NCBI GenBank assembly: GCA_963779515.1
Contig: CAVZYN010000012.1
Coordinates: 1 to 64,000 of the forward strand
Direction of reading: 5' to 3'
Length of the DNA stretch: 64,000 nt
From: CAVZYN01 sp963779515
GTDB taxonomy: Bacteria; Pseudomonadota; Alphaproteobacteria; Rhizobiales; Hyphomicrobiaceae
The notes beneath the pieces were generated by a model. It was not told the origin of the DNA. It did no database searches and saw only the letters and a list, made by a program, of their open reading frames with translations. The translations under genes and the position numbers were made by a program. This document shows, piece by piece, positions 49,429-57,520 of the stretch. How positions within the stretch are numbered: position 1 is the first letter of the stretch; every line of letters starts with the position of its first letter.

Positions 49429-51122
49429 CCGCGCCCGTAGCCGCGCCTAGGCCGCCCGTCAGCGGCACGCGAAGTTCGCGGCGTCCTCGATGTTGCCGTG
49501 CCCGTGTACGTCGCGACCTTCGGAAAGGCGCAGAGCGGTCGCGTGCGATCCGGCCAGGGCACGTCCGGCGCCTTGCGGGCTTTCGCGAGGATCAGCTCGG
49601 GTGCCATGCCTTTCTCGACCCAGGCATCGAGGGCCGTCAGCGCATCGAACTGATCGGTCGCGGGGCCGCCCGCGCAGTGGGCCATGCCCGGCACGAGGAA
49701 TAGCCGCGCGAAGGCGGCCGTATCCGCACCGTAGCGCTTGGTCAGCTGATCGACGTAATCGACCGTGTCGAGCGCGGAGAAAATCGGATCGGCGACGCCG
49801 TGGGTCAGCAGGATCTTGCCGCCGCGCGCGCGGAACTTGTCGAGATCGGTCGAGAAGGCCGTCTCGAATTCGATGCCGGCCTCGAATCCGTCCTTGGTCT
49901 GCATCACCTTCGGCGGGTCGCGGTCGAAGTCGAATTTTTCGACGAACGCGGCGAGGTCCTTCGCTGGCTCGGGCGGGCTCATAAAGGCGAAGGCGATGGA
50001 GCCCGGAATGAGCGTCATGTTGCGCGCGTTCGGCGGCGACACTTTTGGTGTGCCGAGTTTCCAGGCGCGCCAGCCGGGGCTCGCGAGGCCGGGATCGTAG
50101 GGCCAACGTGCGTAGATCAGATCGCCCTTGGTATTGCGCGTGCCTTTGAACACGCGATCGAGGACTTTGGTTTTGGCGTCGGGCAGGCACGGGCTGTTGC
50201 GGCCGGGCGTGCAGGCGAGCGTTGCCGGATCGAAGGCGCAGGCCTTGACGTTCTGGACCATGCCATCCTTGACGCCGTCGGTTGCGTCGCAGGCATCGAG
50301 CACGGCCTCGGCGACGAGCTTCAGCTCAGCGTCGGTGAACGCCGAGCCCATGTCGGGGCGGCCGTCATCGCCCTTCGGCGCGATCGAGAGGAACGCCTGA
50401 TTGTGGCCCATGGCGTCGATGGCGGCCAGCGGCACGCGATGCGCGGGGGCGGCGGCGATGACACCGTCGAACAGCTCAGGATAGCGCTGCGTCGCCATCA
50501 TCGCCTGGCGGCCGCCGTTGGAGCAACCGACGAAATAGGCGCGGGCTGCTGGCTTGGCGTAGAGCTTGGCGATGGCGGCTTTGGCGGCCTCGGCAACAGG
50601 TGGAATGGAACTGTAGCCTTTGTCCTGGCGCGCCTTCGGATCGAGACCAAAGAGATAAGGTCCGAGCGGGCCGGGCTCTTCCAGGTGTCCCGCATCGGTG
50701 GAGGCGACGGCATAGCCGTTCGAGAGACCGTTGGGCGGCGTGACGCCGGAGCCGATCAGGCCCAGCGCGGGTCTGAGGACCCCATCCATGCCGCCGCCAC
50801 CCTGGAAAAAGAACTTGCCGTTCCAGGACGCGGGCAAGCGCAGCTCGTAGCCGATGGCGTAGGGCTTGCCGTCGATGCCGGTGCGCTCGCCGATCTTGCC
50901 GCGCACCAGGCAATGATCGGGCGCCGGCCCGGTCGCGCCCTGCGGCGCGGGCGGCGCCAGCTGCACGCCGCCTGCGGCCATGAACTCGGCCGTGACGATG
51001 CGGCCGCTACCGGTAAAACCTTGGGCCAGCGCCGCGCAGCTGCTCTTGAAGTCCTGCGCGGCCGCCGCCGCCGCAAGACCGAAGACAGCCGTCACGTGGA
51101 CCACGACCCTCGCTGCAAACAT
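49398..51122 (-). CDS. tannase/feruloyl esterase-family secreted hydrolase, C-terminal frame break
   Basis: Serine esterase of about 555 residues: signal peptide (RVVVHVTAVFGLAAAAAAQ), HCLVRGKIGERTGIDGKPYAI, GGGGMDGVLRPALGLI, nucleophile Ser in YFVGCSNGGRQAMMATQRYP (about residue 201 from this start), DGVIAAAPAHRVPL, and the Asp/His end ILLTHGVADPIFSALDTV and PGMAHCAGGP. As read the last codons give TATSRTPRTSRAADG and a stop at 49398; adding one C at 49496-49497 (plus strand CC to CCC) yields TGNIEDAANFACR and a stop at 49459, the typical family ending. A longer frame upstream to 51185 lacks a signal peptide. Likely releases phenolic acids from esters in the periplasm. Confidence 0.88.
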   Translation of the reverse strand: MFAARVVVHVTAVFGLAAAAAAQDFKSSCAALAQGFTGSGRIVTAEFMAAGGVQLAPPAPQGATGPAPDHCLVRGKIGERTGIDGKPYAIGYELRLPASWNGKFFFQGGGGMDGVLRPALGLIGSGVTPPNGLSNGYAVASTDAGHLEEPGPLGPYLFGLDPKARQDKGYSSIPPVAEAAKAAIAKLYAKPAARAYFVGCSNGGRQAMMATQRYPELFDGVIAAAPAHRVPLAAIDAMGHNQAFLSIAPKGDDGRPDMGSAFTDAELKLVAEAVLDACDATDGVKDGMVQNVKACAFDPATLACTPGRNSPCLPDAKTKVLDRVFKGTRNTKGDLIYARWPYDPGLASPGWRAWKLGTPKVSPPNARNMTLIPGSIAFAFMSPPEPAKDLAAFVEKFDFDRDPPKVMQTKDGFEAGIEFETAFSTDLDKFRARGGKILLTHGVADPIFSALDTVDYVDQLTKRYGADTAAFARLFLVPGMAHCAGGPATDQFDALTALDAWVEKGMAPELILAKARKAPDVPWPDRTRPLCAFPKVATYTGTATSRTPRTSRAADGRPRRGYGRGQVSRTGIFR

Positions 51123-51195
51123 GCGGCTCTCCCGTTTTGCGCTGCGGCACTTACTCACGCTCGCAATTCCAAATTCAGAAAGCAAGCGGGCTGCC

Positions 51196-52047
51196 TCACG
51201 CCCTGGCGCGGATCTTCTCCAGCACCGGCAGGATGTAGCGGCGGAACTGGGCTGGGTTCTCGCTCATCGGGAAGTGGCCGATCTCAGGCATCACCACCAC
51301 CTCCGCGCCCTTGATCGCCGCCGCCGTGCGCCGCGTGTCCTCGGGCGTGCAGGAATAATCGTACTCGCCCGTCAGCAGGTAGAGCGGACAGACCGATGTG
51401 TCGATCGCCGCCGTCCGCCCGCGCAGATCGCCGTCGACGCGATAGAAATAGAGATCGCCCTTGAACACGCCGGGCCCGCCCTGCTTGTACATCCAGAGCG
51501 TTTCTTGCCGGCGCGCGTTGGGGCTCTGCGGCGCAACCAGCCCCGAAATCAGCGCGGCGCAGACTTCGCCGCCGTGCACATCCGGGCGATTGAGCCAGGT
51601 CGTATCGTACCACGGCGCCTGAAAGTCGGCGGCCTCGAGCCCGATCAGCGCCCGAAACAGCGCCGCGTGTTCGATCGCGAGATTGAGCACGACGCGGCCG
51701 CCGATCGAGCACCCCATGACGACCGGGCGGTCGAGCGCCAAGGCACGACAGAACGCCGTCACCATCTCCGTATAGGCCGCCGTGGTGAGTTTATAGTCTT
51801 CGCGCTCGAAGCCTTCAGGTGGGAACGACTTGCCGTGCCACGGCATATCGAACGCGAGCACGCGATAGTGTTTGGTCACAGCCTCGTCCAGCATCAGATG
51901 CCGGAACTGGCGCCCGTCGGCGCCGGCGGTGTGCAGGCAGACGAGCGGGATGCCCTGGCCCGCCTCCTCGAAATAGATGCGGTTGGGGCGGCCGCCGAGT
52001 TGAAGCGTCATATAGCGCCCGACGATGGGCTCGAGCGTGGCGATCAT
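51196..52047 (-). CDS. alpha/beta hydrolase
   Basis: 283 residues. LVCLHTAGADGRQFRHLM (oxyanion hole region), VLAFDMPWHGKS, nucleophile S114 in VVMGCSIGGRVVLN, acid residue Asp in LLTGEYDYSCTPEDT and His in MPEIGHFPMSENP: a full Ser-Asp-His triad of a hydrolase such as a lipase, esterase or C-C hydrolase. Overlaps by four bases the SCP2-like gene upstream (ATGA at 52044-52047), so the two are co-translated. It lies 74 bases from the tannase gene, same strand; together they suggest ester-bond catabolism (inference). Confidence 0.92.
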   Translation of the reverse strand: MIATLEPIVGRYMTLQLGGRPNRIYFEEAGQGIPLVCLHTAGADGRQFRHLMLDEAVTKHYRVLAFDMPWHGKSFPPEGFEREDYKLTTAAYTEMVTAFCRALALDRPVVMGCSIGGRVVLNLAIEHAALFRALIGLEAADFQAPWYDTTWLNRPDVHGGEVCAALISGLVAPQSPNARRQETLWMYKQGGPGVFKGDLYFYRVDGDLRGRTAAIDTSVCPLYLLTGEYDYSCTPEDTRRTAAAIKGAEVVVMPEIGHFPMSENPAQFRRYILPVLEKIRARA

Positions 52048-52466
52048 CGCGGTGCTCCGGCAATCGTTTGGGCCGGCTGCTTGCGAGGTGCCGCCAGCAC
52101 ATCCTTCACGTATTGCAGGTTTGCCATCAGCGGCTGCAAGTTGCCCTCGATGGTGGCGGCGCCGCGTTTCGCCAGCGCGAAGATGTCATGCCAACCAGGT
52201 TCGGGGACGGGCTGCCAGAACTTGCGCCACGCCTCTTCGGTCGCTGCAATCGAGAACTGGTAGGTCTTGAGAAAAAACGGACCGCGGTCAACGCTGGCGA
52301 TTTTTCCGTCCGCTACTGTGACGAGAAACGGGATCTCGCCGATCTTCAGCTGGAACGCGCCGCTGAACCATTGGCCGCGCCGTTCGATCTCCGGATCGAT
52401 GAGCGACGGCAGCTTCAGTATTAGCGCCGTCAGCCGTGCCGTCGTCTCGTTCTCGTGTGTGGTCAT
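52044..52466 (-). CDS. SCP2 sterol-carrier-like domain protein
   Basis: 140 residues. The middle (WFSGAFQLKIGEIPFLVTVADGKIASVDRGPF) has the strand pattern of SCP2-type lipid-binding domains found in small stand-alone proteins of alphaproteobacteria. A hydrophobic pocket rather than an active site is expected. Start at 52466 (MTTHEN) is preferred over an upstream frame to 52637, which is arginine-rich and unlike the family. It overlaps the alpha/beta hydrolase start by four bases. Assignment is moderate. Confidence 0.6.
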   Translation of the reverse strand: MTTHENETTARLTALILKLPSLIDPEIERRGQWFSGAFQLKIGEIPFLVTVADGKIASVDRGPFFLKTYQFSIAATEEAWRKFWQPVPEPGWHDIFALAKRGAATIEGNLQPLMANLQYVKDVLAAPRKQPAQTIAGAPR

Positions 52467-52730
52467 CGCCTGCGCTCCAGCTCTCGACGCGTGATGATAG
52501 GCCGGTCGCCGCTGGTGACAAGCCGCAGCGTGCGTGCGCCAAGGTTTGCCGGACCCACTCAATGGTGCTTTGCAGCGCACAAACAGATCGCGGCGCGCGT
52601 GCCATTTTACGTTGCGCTGCAATGATTTCTTGCACACGAATTCGTCCCTGGTGCCGACTTGCCACGCAGCGCTTCCGGCGAATCACGACACGCTCAGCGG
52701 CGTCGGTCCACTCACGAGCGCGAGCACCAC

Positions 52731-53048
52731 ATGAGACACATCCTCACGGCCTTCAGCCTCAGAACGACAGTCCGCGCGGCATCTGCCGCCCTCTTTTGTG
52801 CCCTGCTTCTCACGCCCACGGCGCCCGCCGGGGCCACCGATCCGGCTGTTCGCTGGGCCTGCGCGGGCGACTACTTGTCCAACTGCAGCAAGCATCCCTC
52901 CGACAGTCCGGCGACGCGGCAATGCATGCGCGCGCTCGGCGCCAAGCTCTCGACCAAATGCGTCGACGCGCTCACCAACGCCGGCGAAATGAGCCGCGCC
53001 GAACAAGAACGCCACCGTCAAGCCCAGCGCAGCGCCTCGACGCGCTGA
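52731..53048 (+). CDS. small secreted four-cysteine protein
   Basis: 105 residues: signal peptide with AASAALFCALLLTPTAPAGA, then a mature part with four cysteines in WACAGDYLSNCSKHPSDSP and TRQCMRALGAKLSTKCVDAL (spacing C-x8-C-x12-C-x11-C) and a charged, Arg/Gln-rich tail. Four regularly spaced cysteines recall small cysteine-rich repeat domains of secreted bacterial proteins. ATG at 52731 chosen because it gives a signal peptide. Function unknown; the gene stands alone. Confidence 0.6.
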   Translation: MRHILTAFSLRTTVRAASAALFCALLLTPTAPAGATDPAVRWACAGDYLSNCSKHPSDSPATRQCMRALGAKLSTKCVDALTNAGEMSRAEQERHRQAQRSASTR

Positions 53049-53388
53049 AATCGTTCCCGCCACGACCCCGCCGCCTCCGGCGCGCGGGCGGTATTGGTGT
53101 GCGTCTCGCGGTCTGCGCGGTCTCTTCCTTCTCCCCGTTTCTGCAACGGGGAGAAGGTGGCGCGAAGCGCCGGATGAGGGGCAGCCCCGATTGCTGCCGG
53201 TATCGATCCGCACGCACGCACGTCTTCGAGTGAGCGACCGAGCACGTGGCTGCCCCTCACCCACGACGGCGTGCTCTGCTTCGCGCGCAAGCCGTCGCCG
53301 CCCTCTCCCCGTTGAAGGAACGGGGAGAGGGAAAGTCGCGCGGTCAAGGCCGCACCAGATCGGACGCAGACCCGAACTCCGCCCGCCC
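53049..53388. other. 340-base intergenic stretch occupied by a hairpin mosaic element
   Basis: No gene supported. Almost all of it (53127-53331) is a composite of perfect inverted repeats described in the next entry. The remainder, near 53340-53388, lies past the stop of the ABC ATPase gene. Confidence 0.7.
53127..53331. repeat. palindromic mosaic element with paired 13-bp hairpins
   Basis: Left hairpin CCTTCTCCCCGTT (53127-53139)/AACGGGGAGAAGG (53145-53157), a perfect 13-bp stem; then GGCGC-GAA-GCGCC (53159-53171); then GAGGGGCAGCC (53176-53186) which is exactly complementary to GGCTGCCCCTC (53248-53258) further on; then the right hairpin CCCTCTCCCCGTT (53301-53313)/AACGGGGAGAGGG (53319-53331). 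The two end hairpins face each other as in a mobile or REP-like intergenic mosaic. Confidence 0.85.
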
Positions 53389-54216
53389 TCACCCGATCTC
53401 GCCGCCATAGGCCTTGATGACCTCGGCTTTCAGCTCGGACCAGATCGCCTTGTGGAGGTCGTGAAAGCGCGGGATCAGGCGGATCTCGGAAATGTCGCGC
53501 GGGCGGTCGAGATCGATTGCGTGATCGCCGATGATGCGCGCCTCTGGGCCAGCACTCATGATGATAACGCGATCGGCGAGCGCGATCGCCTCTTCGAGAT
53601 CGTGGGTGACGAACATCACGGCCTTCTTGTCCTGGCTCCACAGATCGAGCAGCAGATTGCCCATGATCAGCCGTGTCTGCGCATCAAGAGGACCGAACGG
53701 TTCGTCCATCAGCAGGATTTTTGGATTGCGGATCAACACCTGGGCGAGTCCGACGCGCTTTCGCTGCCCGCCCGACAACTGGTGCGCATAACGGCCGCCG
53801 AACGATTTCAAGCCGACGCGCGTCAGCCACGCCTGCGCCTTGTCGCGCGCTTCGCCCGTTGGCGTCCCCGCGATCTCGAGCCCGATCGCGACATTCTCCA
53901 GCGCCGTCTTCCACGGCATCAGTGCGTCTTGCTGAAAGAGGTAGCCTGCGCGGGCGTTGAGCCCATCGAGCCGTTCGCCGAAAATCTCCGCCACGCCCGA
54001 GGCGGGCTTCAACAGCCCCGCGGTCACGTTCAGCAACGTCGACTTCCCGCAGCCCGTCGGCCCGACGATCGCGACGAACTCATTGGCGCCGACGGTCAGA
54101 TCCGTCGCGCCGACGGCCTTGAACACGCCGCCGTTCTTTTCCAGGAACGCCACCGTCACGCCCTTCAGCGCGACGACCGGCGCGGGTGTCCGCGCCGCTG
54201 CCTGTTGACTACTCAA
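53389..54216 (-). CDS. ABC transporter ATP-binding protein (SsuB/TauB type)
   Basis: 275 residues from TTG 54216 (preceded by GGGAGACGAGGGCA; ATG 54309 is the next start but overlaps nnr and adds a low-complexity N-terminus). Walker A VGPTGCGKSTLLN, Q-loop LFQQDALMPWKT, signature LSGGQRKRVGLAQVL, Walker B ILLMDEPFGPLDAQTR and the H-switch VTHDLEEAIALAD are all intact. The LMPWKT Q-loop ending is typical of nitrate/sulfonate/taurine importers. The likely partners are the permease at 43464 and binding protein at 44953, about 8 kb away on the other strand. Confidence 0.9.
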   Translation of the reverse strand: MSSQQAAARTPAPVVALKGVTVAFLEKNGGVFKAVGATDLTVGANEFVAIVGPTGCGKSTLLNVTAGLLKPASGVAEIFGERLDGLNARAGYLFQQDALMPWKTALENVAIGLEIAGTPTGEARDKAQAWLTRVGLKSFGGRYAHQLSGGQRKRVGLAQVLIRNPKILLMDEPFGPLDAQTRLIMGNLLLDLWSQDKKAVMFVTHDLEEAIALADRVIIMSAGPEARIIGDHAIDLDRPRDISEIRLIPRFHDLHKAIWSELKAEVIKAYGGEIG

Positions 54217-54292
54217 TGCCCTCGTCTCCCGCGCCTTTGCAGCCGCTTCCGTCCAGCCCGGCCGCCACCTTTGCCGCGCCCGATATGGGCGG

Positions 54293-55804
54293 TCAATCGG
54301 CAACGCCAAGCCGCGTCTGCAATTTCGCGAGCACGCGCGGCAGCACCTCGGGCAGATCCTCGGCGATCAGCCCCGGGCCGAACATGACGGCGGCGGCGCC
54401 GTGCAGCCACACGCCCGCGCACGCCGCCTCGAACGCCGGCATCTCCTGCGCGAGGAGCCCCGTGATGAAGCCCGCCAGCACGTCGCCGGAGCCGGCCGTC
54501 GCCAGAGTTGGCGGCGCGTTCTCGTTTATCGCCGCGCGCCCATCGGGCGCCGCGATCACGGTGTCCGCCCCTTTCAAGACGACGATCGCGCCCGACTCCT
54601 GCGCCGCCTGGCGCGCCTGCTCGACCTTGGAGCCACCGTTGCCGTGCTGGCCGAAAAGACGCTGGAATTCGCCCATATGCGGCGTCAACACCACCGCGCG
54701 CTTCGGGTGCGCGTGGATCGCGCGAAACAGCTGATCGGCGGCGCCGTGCGCGAAGATCGTCAGCGCTTCCGCATCGAGCACGGCCGTGGCCGTGCCATCG
54801 AGCGCCGCCAGAACCTGATCGCGCGCCCATGCATCCGTGCCGAGGCCCGGGCCGATCAGCACCGCGTTCTTCCGCTTGTCGTCGAGCATGCGGCGCAGGC
54901 CGTCGCTGCCCTCGAACGGCTTCACCATGATCGCCGTCAGCTGGGCGGCATTGACCGGGAACGCCGCGCGCGGCGAGGCCACCGTCACGAGACCAGTGCC
55001 GATCCGCAGCGCGCCGCGGGCGCCGAGCCGGGCCGCCCCCGTACTCTCCGGCGGCCCCGAGACGACGACCGCGTGGCCGCGCGTATATTTGTGGCCGTCC
55101 GTCAGTGGCCACGGATAGGTCTCCCGCCACAGCTCTGGCCAATTCGCGGCCGTCTGCGGCTTGATTTCGCGCAGCGCCGCCAAGGGAATACCGATCTCCG
55201 CCACCACCACGTCGCCGCAGTGCGTGCGTCCCGGCAGCAGCAGATGCCCGGGCTTCCTTCGAAAAAACGTCACGGTTTTCGCGGCCTGGATGACGACGCC
55301 GCCGATCGCCTTGCCGGTCGTGCCGTCGAGGCCGCTCGGCACGTCGACCGCCAGCATCGGCACACGGGTTCTATTCGCGGCAAGGATCACCGCGCGCGCC
55401 GGCTCCTCGATCCGGCGCGAGAGGCCGGCGCCGAAGATCGCGTCGATGACGAGATCGGCGCCGTCCAGGATTTCCGGCGAGAGCGGGCGCACGTCGCCGT
55501 CCCAGCGCGCGGCCATGACGGCGGCGTCGCCTTTCAGCGTCTCCCGCAAGCTCAGAAGCGCGAGCCGGATGTCGAAGCCCCGCACTTTCAAGAGACGCGC
55601 CGCGACGAAGCCATCGCCGCCGTTGTTGCCGGGGCCGCACAGGATCGCGATCCGCGCGCCGGGTTTGACCAACTTGCCGGCTTCGTCCGCGACGGCGCGG
55701 CCAGCGTTTTCCATCAAGGTGAGGCTCGGCACGCCCGCATCGACGGCGAAGCGATCGGCCGCCGCCATTTCTTCGACCGTCAGCAGGGCGAGGTCGGCGC
55801 TCAT
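54293..55804 (-). CDS. nnr: bifunctional NAD(P)H-hydrate epimerase/dehydratase
   Basis: 503 residues, fused as in most bacteria. N-terminal epimerase domain: SLTLMENAGRAVADEAG, ILCGPGNNGGDGFVAARLL and the Asp in IDAIFGAGL. C-terminal ADP-dependent dehydratase: VVVSGPPESTGAARLGARGAL, VLIGPGLGTDAWARD, ATAGSGDVLAGFITGLLAQ and PHMGEFQRLFG. It repairs the damaged hydrates of NAD(P)H. ATG 55804 overlaps the VOC gene stop (ATGA at 55801-55804), so the two are co-translated. Confidence 0.95.
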   Translation of the reverse strand: MSADLALLTVEEMAAADRFAVDAGVPSLTLMENAGRAVADEAGKLVKPGARIAILCGPGNNGGDGFVAARLLKVRGFDIRLALLSLRETLKGDAAVMAARWDGDVRPLSPEILDGADLVIDAIFGAGLSRRIEEPARAVILAANRTRVPMLAVDVPSGLDGTTGKAIGGVVIQAAKTVTFFRRKPGHLLLPGRTHCGDVVVAEIGIPLAALREIKPQTAANWPELWRETYPWPLTDGHKYTRGHAVVVSGPPESTGAARLGARGALRIGTGLVTVASPRAAFPVNAAQLTAIMVKPFEGSDGLRRMLDDKRKNAVLIGPGLGTDAWARDQVLAALDGTATAVLDAEALTIFAHGAADQLFRAIHAHPKRAVVLTPHMGEFQRLFGQHGNGGSKVEQARQAAQESGAIVVLKGADTVIAAPDGRAAINENAPPTLATAGSGDVLAGFITGLLAQEMPAFEAACAGVWLHGAAAVMFGPGLIAEDLPEVLPRVLAKLQTRLGVAD

Positions 55805-56202
55805 GCGGCGGGCTTGGTCCCGTCGAGGTACTGGCTGAGTTCGATCAGATTGAGATCGGGATCGCGGAGATAGTAGCTGATGATGCGCCCGCGCGCGCCG
55901 GTGCGCTCCACCGGTCCTTCGAGGATCGCGACGCCGTTTGCCTCGAGCTGCGCTTTGACCGCGCCAACATCATCGACAAGAAAACAGAGATCGCCCGAGC
56001 CCATCGTTGGTTGCTCGGCCCTCGGTTCGAACATGTTGTCGGCCTGGTGCAGATTGATCTTGTGCGGGCCGAACCTCAGCGCGGAGCGTTTGTCCGGCCC
56101 GAACACCTCAGGTGCCATGCCGAGCACGCGCTCGTAGAACGCGATCGTCGCCGCGATCGACTTCACCGTCAGCACCAGATGATCGAGCCCGATGACTTTC
56201 AT
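55801..56202 (-). CDS. VOC-family protein (glyoxalase/dioxygenase fold)
   Basis: 133 residues: GLDHLVLTVKSIAATIAFYERVLGM and LDHLVLTV with the first metal His, FGPHKINLHQADNMFEP with a second His, DLCFLVDDVGAVKAQLEANGVAILEGPVE and DPDLNLIELSQYL with the final Glu. This is one betaalphabetabetabeta pair set of the vicinal-oxygen-chelate fold (virulence-like, glyoxalase or resistance proteins). Met at 56202 chosen because the VOC motif begins immediately. Upstream of nnr and overlapping it by four bases. Confidence 0.88.
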   Translation of the reverse strand: MKVIGLDHLVLTVKSIAATIAFYERVLGMAPEVFGPDKRSALRFGPHKINLHQADNMFEPRAEQPTMGSGDLCFLVDDVGAVKAQLEANGVAILEGPVERTGARGRIISYYLRDPDLNLIELSQYLDGTKPAA

Positions 56203-56231
56203 GCGTGCTCCACTCAGCCTCCCGCTCCGCC

Positions 56232-56380
56232 GCATCACCCTCCCCTTGACGGTGAGGGGTTTGGGGTGGGGTGAAGATCCAGGCGGGATCGGCATCAGCG
56301 GCCAGCAGCTCCGCCAAACCACCGCCATCACGCTCGCGACGTTAGCCCCATCCCTACCCCTCCCCGCAAGGGATCTGGAT
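56232..56380. repeat. C-rich/G-rich palindromic intergenic stretch
   Basis: Between the VOC and HigB genes, CACCCTCCCC (about 56236) is followed by CCCCTTGACGGTGAGGGG and GGGGTTTGGGGTGGGG, and about 90 bases later by CCCCATCCCTACCCCTCCCC. The G-rich and C-rich runs are complementary and so form an inverted pair, similar to the mosaic at 53127-53331. Function unknown. Confidence 0.5.
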
Positions 56381-56423
56381 CGCAGGGACGATAACACACG
56401 CGGATCATGGCCTGTCCAAGAGA

Positions 56424-56452
56424 TTGACGAAACATAGCATTTTTGATATAAT
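56424..56452 (+). promoter_or_regulatory. sigma70-type promoter of higBA (near-leaderless)
   Basis: -35 TTGACG (56424-56429), 17-base spacer, -10 TATAAT (56447-56452): five of six matches and a perfect -10 with ideal spacing. The ATG of the toxin is at 56460, seven bases after the -10, so transcription would start at or one base before the ATG: a leaderless mRNA. Confidence 0.75.
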
Positions 56453-56459
56453 TCGCGAA

Positions 56460-56783
56460 ATGGCATGGACGGTTTCAACGCTCAACTCCGTTGTGGACGC
56501 TGAAGTCGAGGCGCTGCCGCCCGACATGCGTGCGCGACTGGTACGGCTTTCGGAAATCATCGAAGCCCATGGCATTGGCACTCTGCCGAGAGACACGGTT
56601 GAGCATCTCGAAGGCAAGCTTTGGGAACTCAGGCTCAGGGGACGATCCGGCATTTCGCGCGCAATTTACGTCACGGCGACGGGGCAGCGCGTCGTAATCG
56701 TGCGCGTATTTGTCAAAAAGACCCAGAAAACGCCACGCAATGAACTGAGAATAGCTCGAGAGCGGGCGAAGGAGGTCCCATGA
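56460..56783 (+). CDS. higB: HigB-type toxin (RelE/Gp49-like)
   Basis: 107 residues with the Gp49/HigB layout: VDAEVEALPPDMRARLVRLSEIIEAHGIGTL, EHLEGKLWELRLRGRSGISRAIYVTATGQRVVIVRVFVKKTQKTPRNELRIARERAKE. The strands LWELRLRGR, SRAIYVTA and VVIVRVFVKKTQKTP are the family core with the Arg/Lys residues for RNA binding. Known role: ribosome-dependent mRNA cleavage, neutralised by the HTH partner. Toxin gene first, as in higBA, and ATGA overlap with higA (56780-56783). Confidence 0.88.
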   Translation: MAWTVSTLNSVVDAEVEALPPDMRARLVRLSEIIEAHGIGTLPRDTVEHLEGKLWELRLRGRSGISRAIYVTATGQRVVIVRVFVKKTQKTPRNELRIARERAKEVP

Positions 56784-57076
56784 CAAAGATTCGAGATCTT
56801 CACAAGAAGTGGATGCGGGAGCCGGACTACCGCAAGGAGTATGAGGCGCTCGAAGAAGAGTTTGCGCTTGCCTCCGCGCTGATTGCCGCGCGGTCGCGTG
56901 CAGGGCTGACGCAGGAGCAGTTAGCCCAGAAAATGGAGACGTCGCAAAGCGCGATCGCACGCTTGGAAAGCGGTCGCTCGATGCCGTCGGGGTTGACGCT
57001 CAAGCGGCTTGCCCGAGCCACCGGCACTCGCCTGCGCATCACCTTTGAACCGGCGAAACCAGCAAAGCGCGCCTGA
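56780..57076 (+). CDS. higA: HigA-type antitoxin, XRE helix-turn-helix
   Basis: 98 residues: N-terminal helical part (MREPDYRKEYEALEEEFALASALIAARSRAG) then the Cro/C1 HTH LTQEQLAQKMETSQSAIARLESGRSMPSGLTLKRLARAT and a short C-terminal strand GTRLRITFEPAKP. Acts as antitoxin and autorepressor at the higBA promoter (family knowledge). Coupled to higB; the operon is complete. Confidence 0.9.
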   Translation: MTKIRDLHKKWMREPDYRKEYEALEEEFALASALIAARSRAGLTQEQLAQKMETSQSAIARLESGRSMPSGLTLKRLARATGTRLRITFEPAKPAKRA

Positions 57077-57085
57077 TAATTTCGC

Positions 57086-57520
57086 TCAGAACATGCCCAC
57101 GGCGAGCTGGGCTTCTTCGCTCATGCGCGACTTGTCCCAGGGCGGATCGAAAGTAAGGTTGACACGCGTCGACTGTATGCCCGGCACGGAGTTGACCGCG
57201 TTCTCGACCCAGATCGGCATCTCGCCGGCAACAGGGCATCCGGCCGCCGTCAGGGTCATATCGACGGTGACCGTCCGGTCGTCGGCGATGTCGATCTTGT
57301 AGATCAGACCCAGCTCGTAGATATCGGCCGGAATTTCAGGATCGTAGACGGTCTTCAGCGCGGCGACGATGTCCGCCGTCAATTGCTCCAGCTCCTCGGC
57401 CGATAGTGCGGATCCGGGCACGGGCGTGCCACCCTCCGCCAATGAAGGCGGACGCTCGGCGGTCGCTGCCGCCATCTCCAAATCCGATGTCACTTTTCCG
57501 TCCATCACTGTCTCACTCAT
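57086..57520 (-). CDS. sufT: SUF-associated iron-sulfur protein, MIP18/DUF59 family (SufT)
   Basis: 144 residues: a non-conserved N-terminal 40 residues, then the DUF59 core LTADIVAALKTVYDPEIPADIYELGLIYKIDI, TVDMTLTAAGCPVAGEMPIWVENAVNSVPG with the conserved Cys of AAGCPV, and VNLTFDPPWDKSRMSEEA. Known role in Fe-S maturation with SUF. Its start overlaps the stop of sufS (four bases at 57517-57520), which places it last in the operon. Confidence 0.9.
   Translation of the reverse strand: MSETVMDGKVTSDLEMAAATAERPPSLAEGGTPVPGSALSAEELEQLTADIVAALKTVYDPEIPADIYELGLIYKIDIADDRTVTVDMTLTAAGCPVAGEMPIWVENAVNSVPGIQSTRVNLTFDPPWDKSRMSEEAQLAVGMF

Noticed and set aside
49800..51314. Long plus-strand frame across the tannase-like gene.
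   Set aside because: Mirror frame of a gene with signal peptide and catalytic Ser; no family features.
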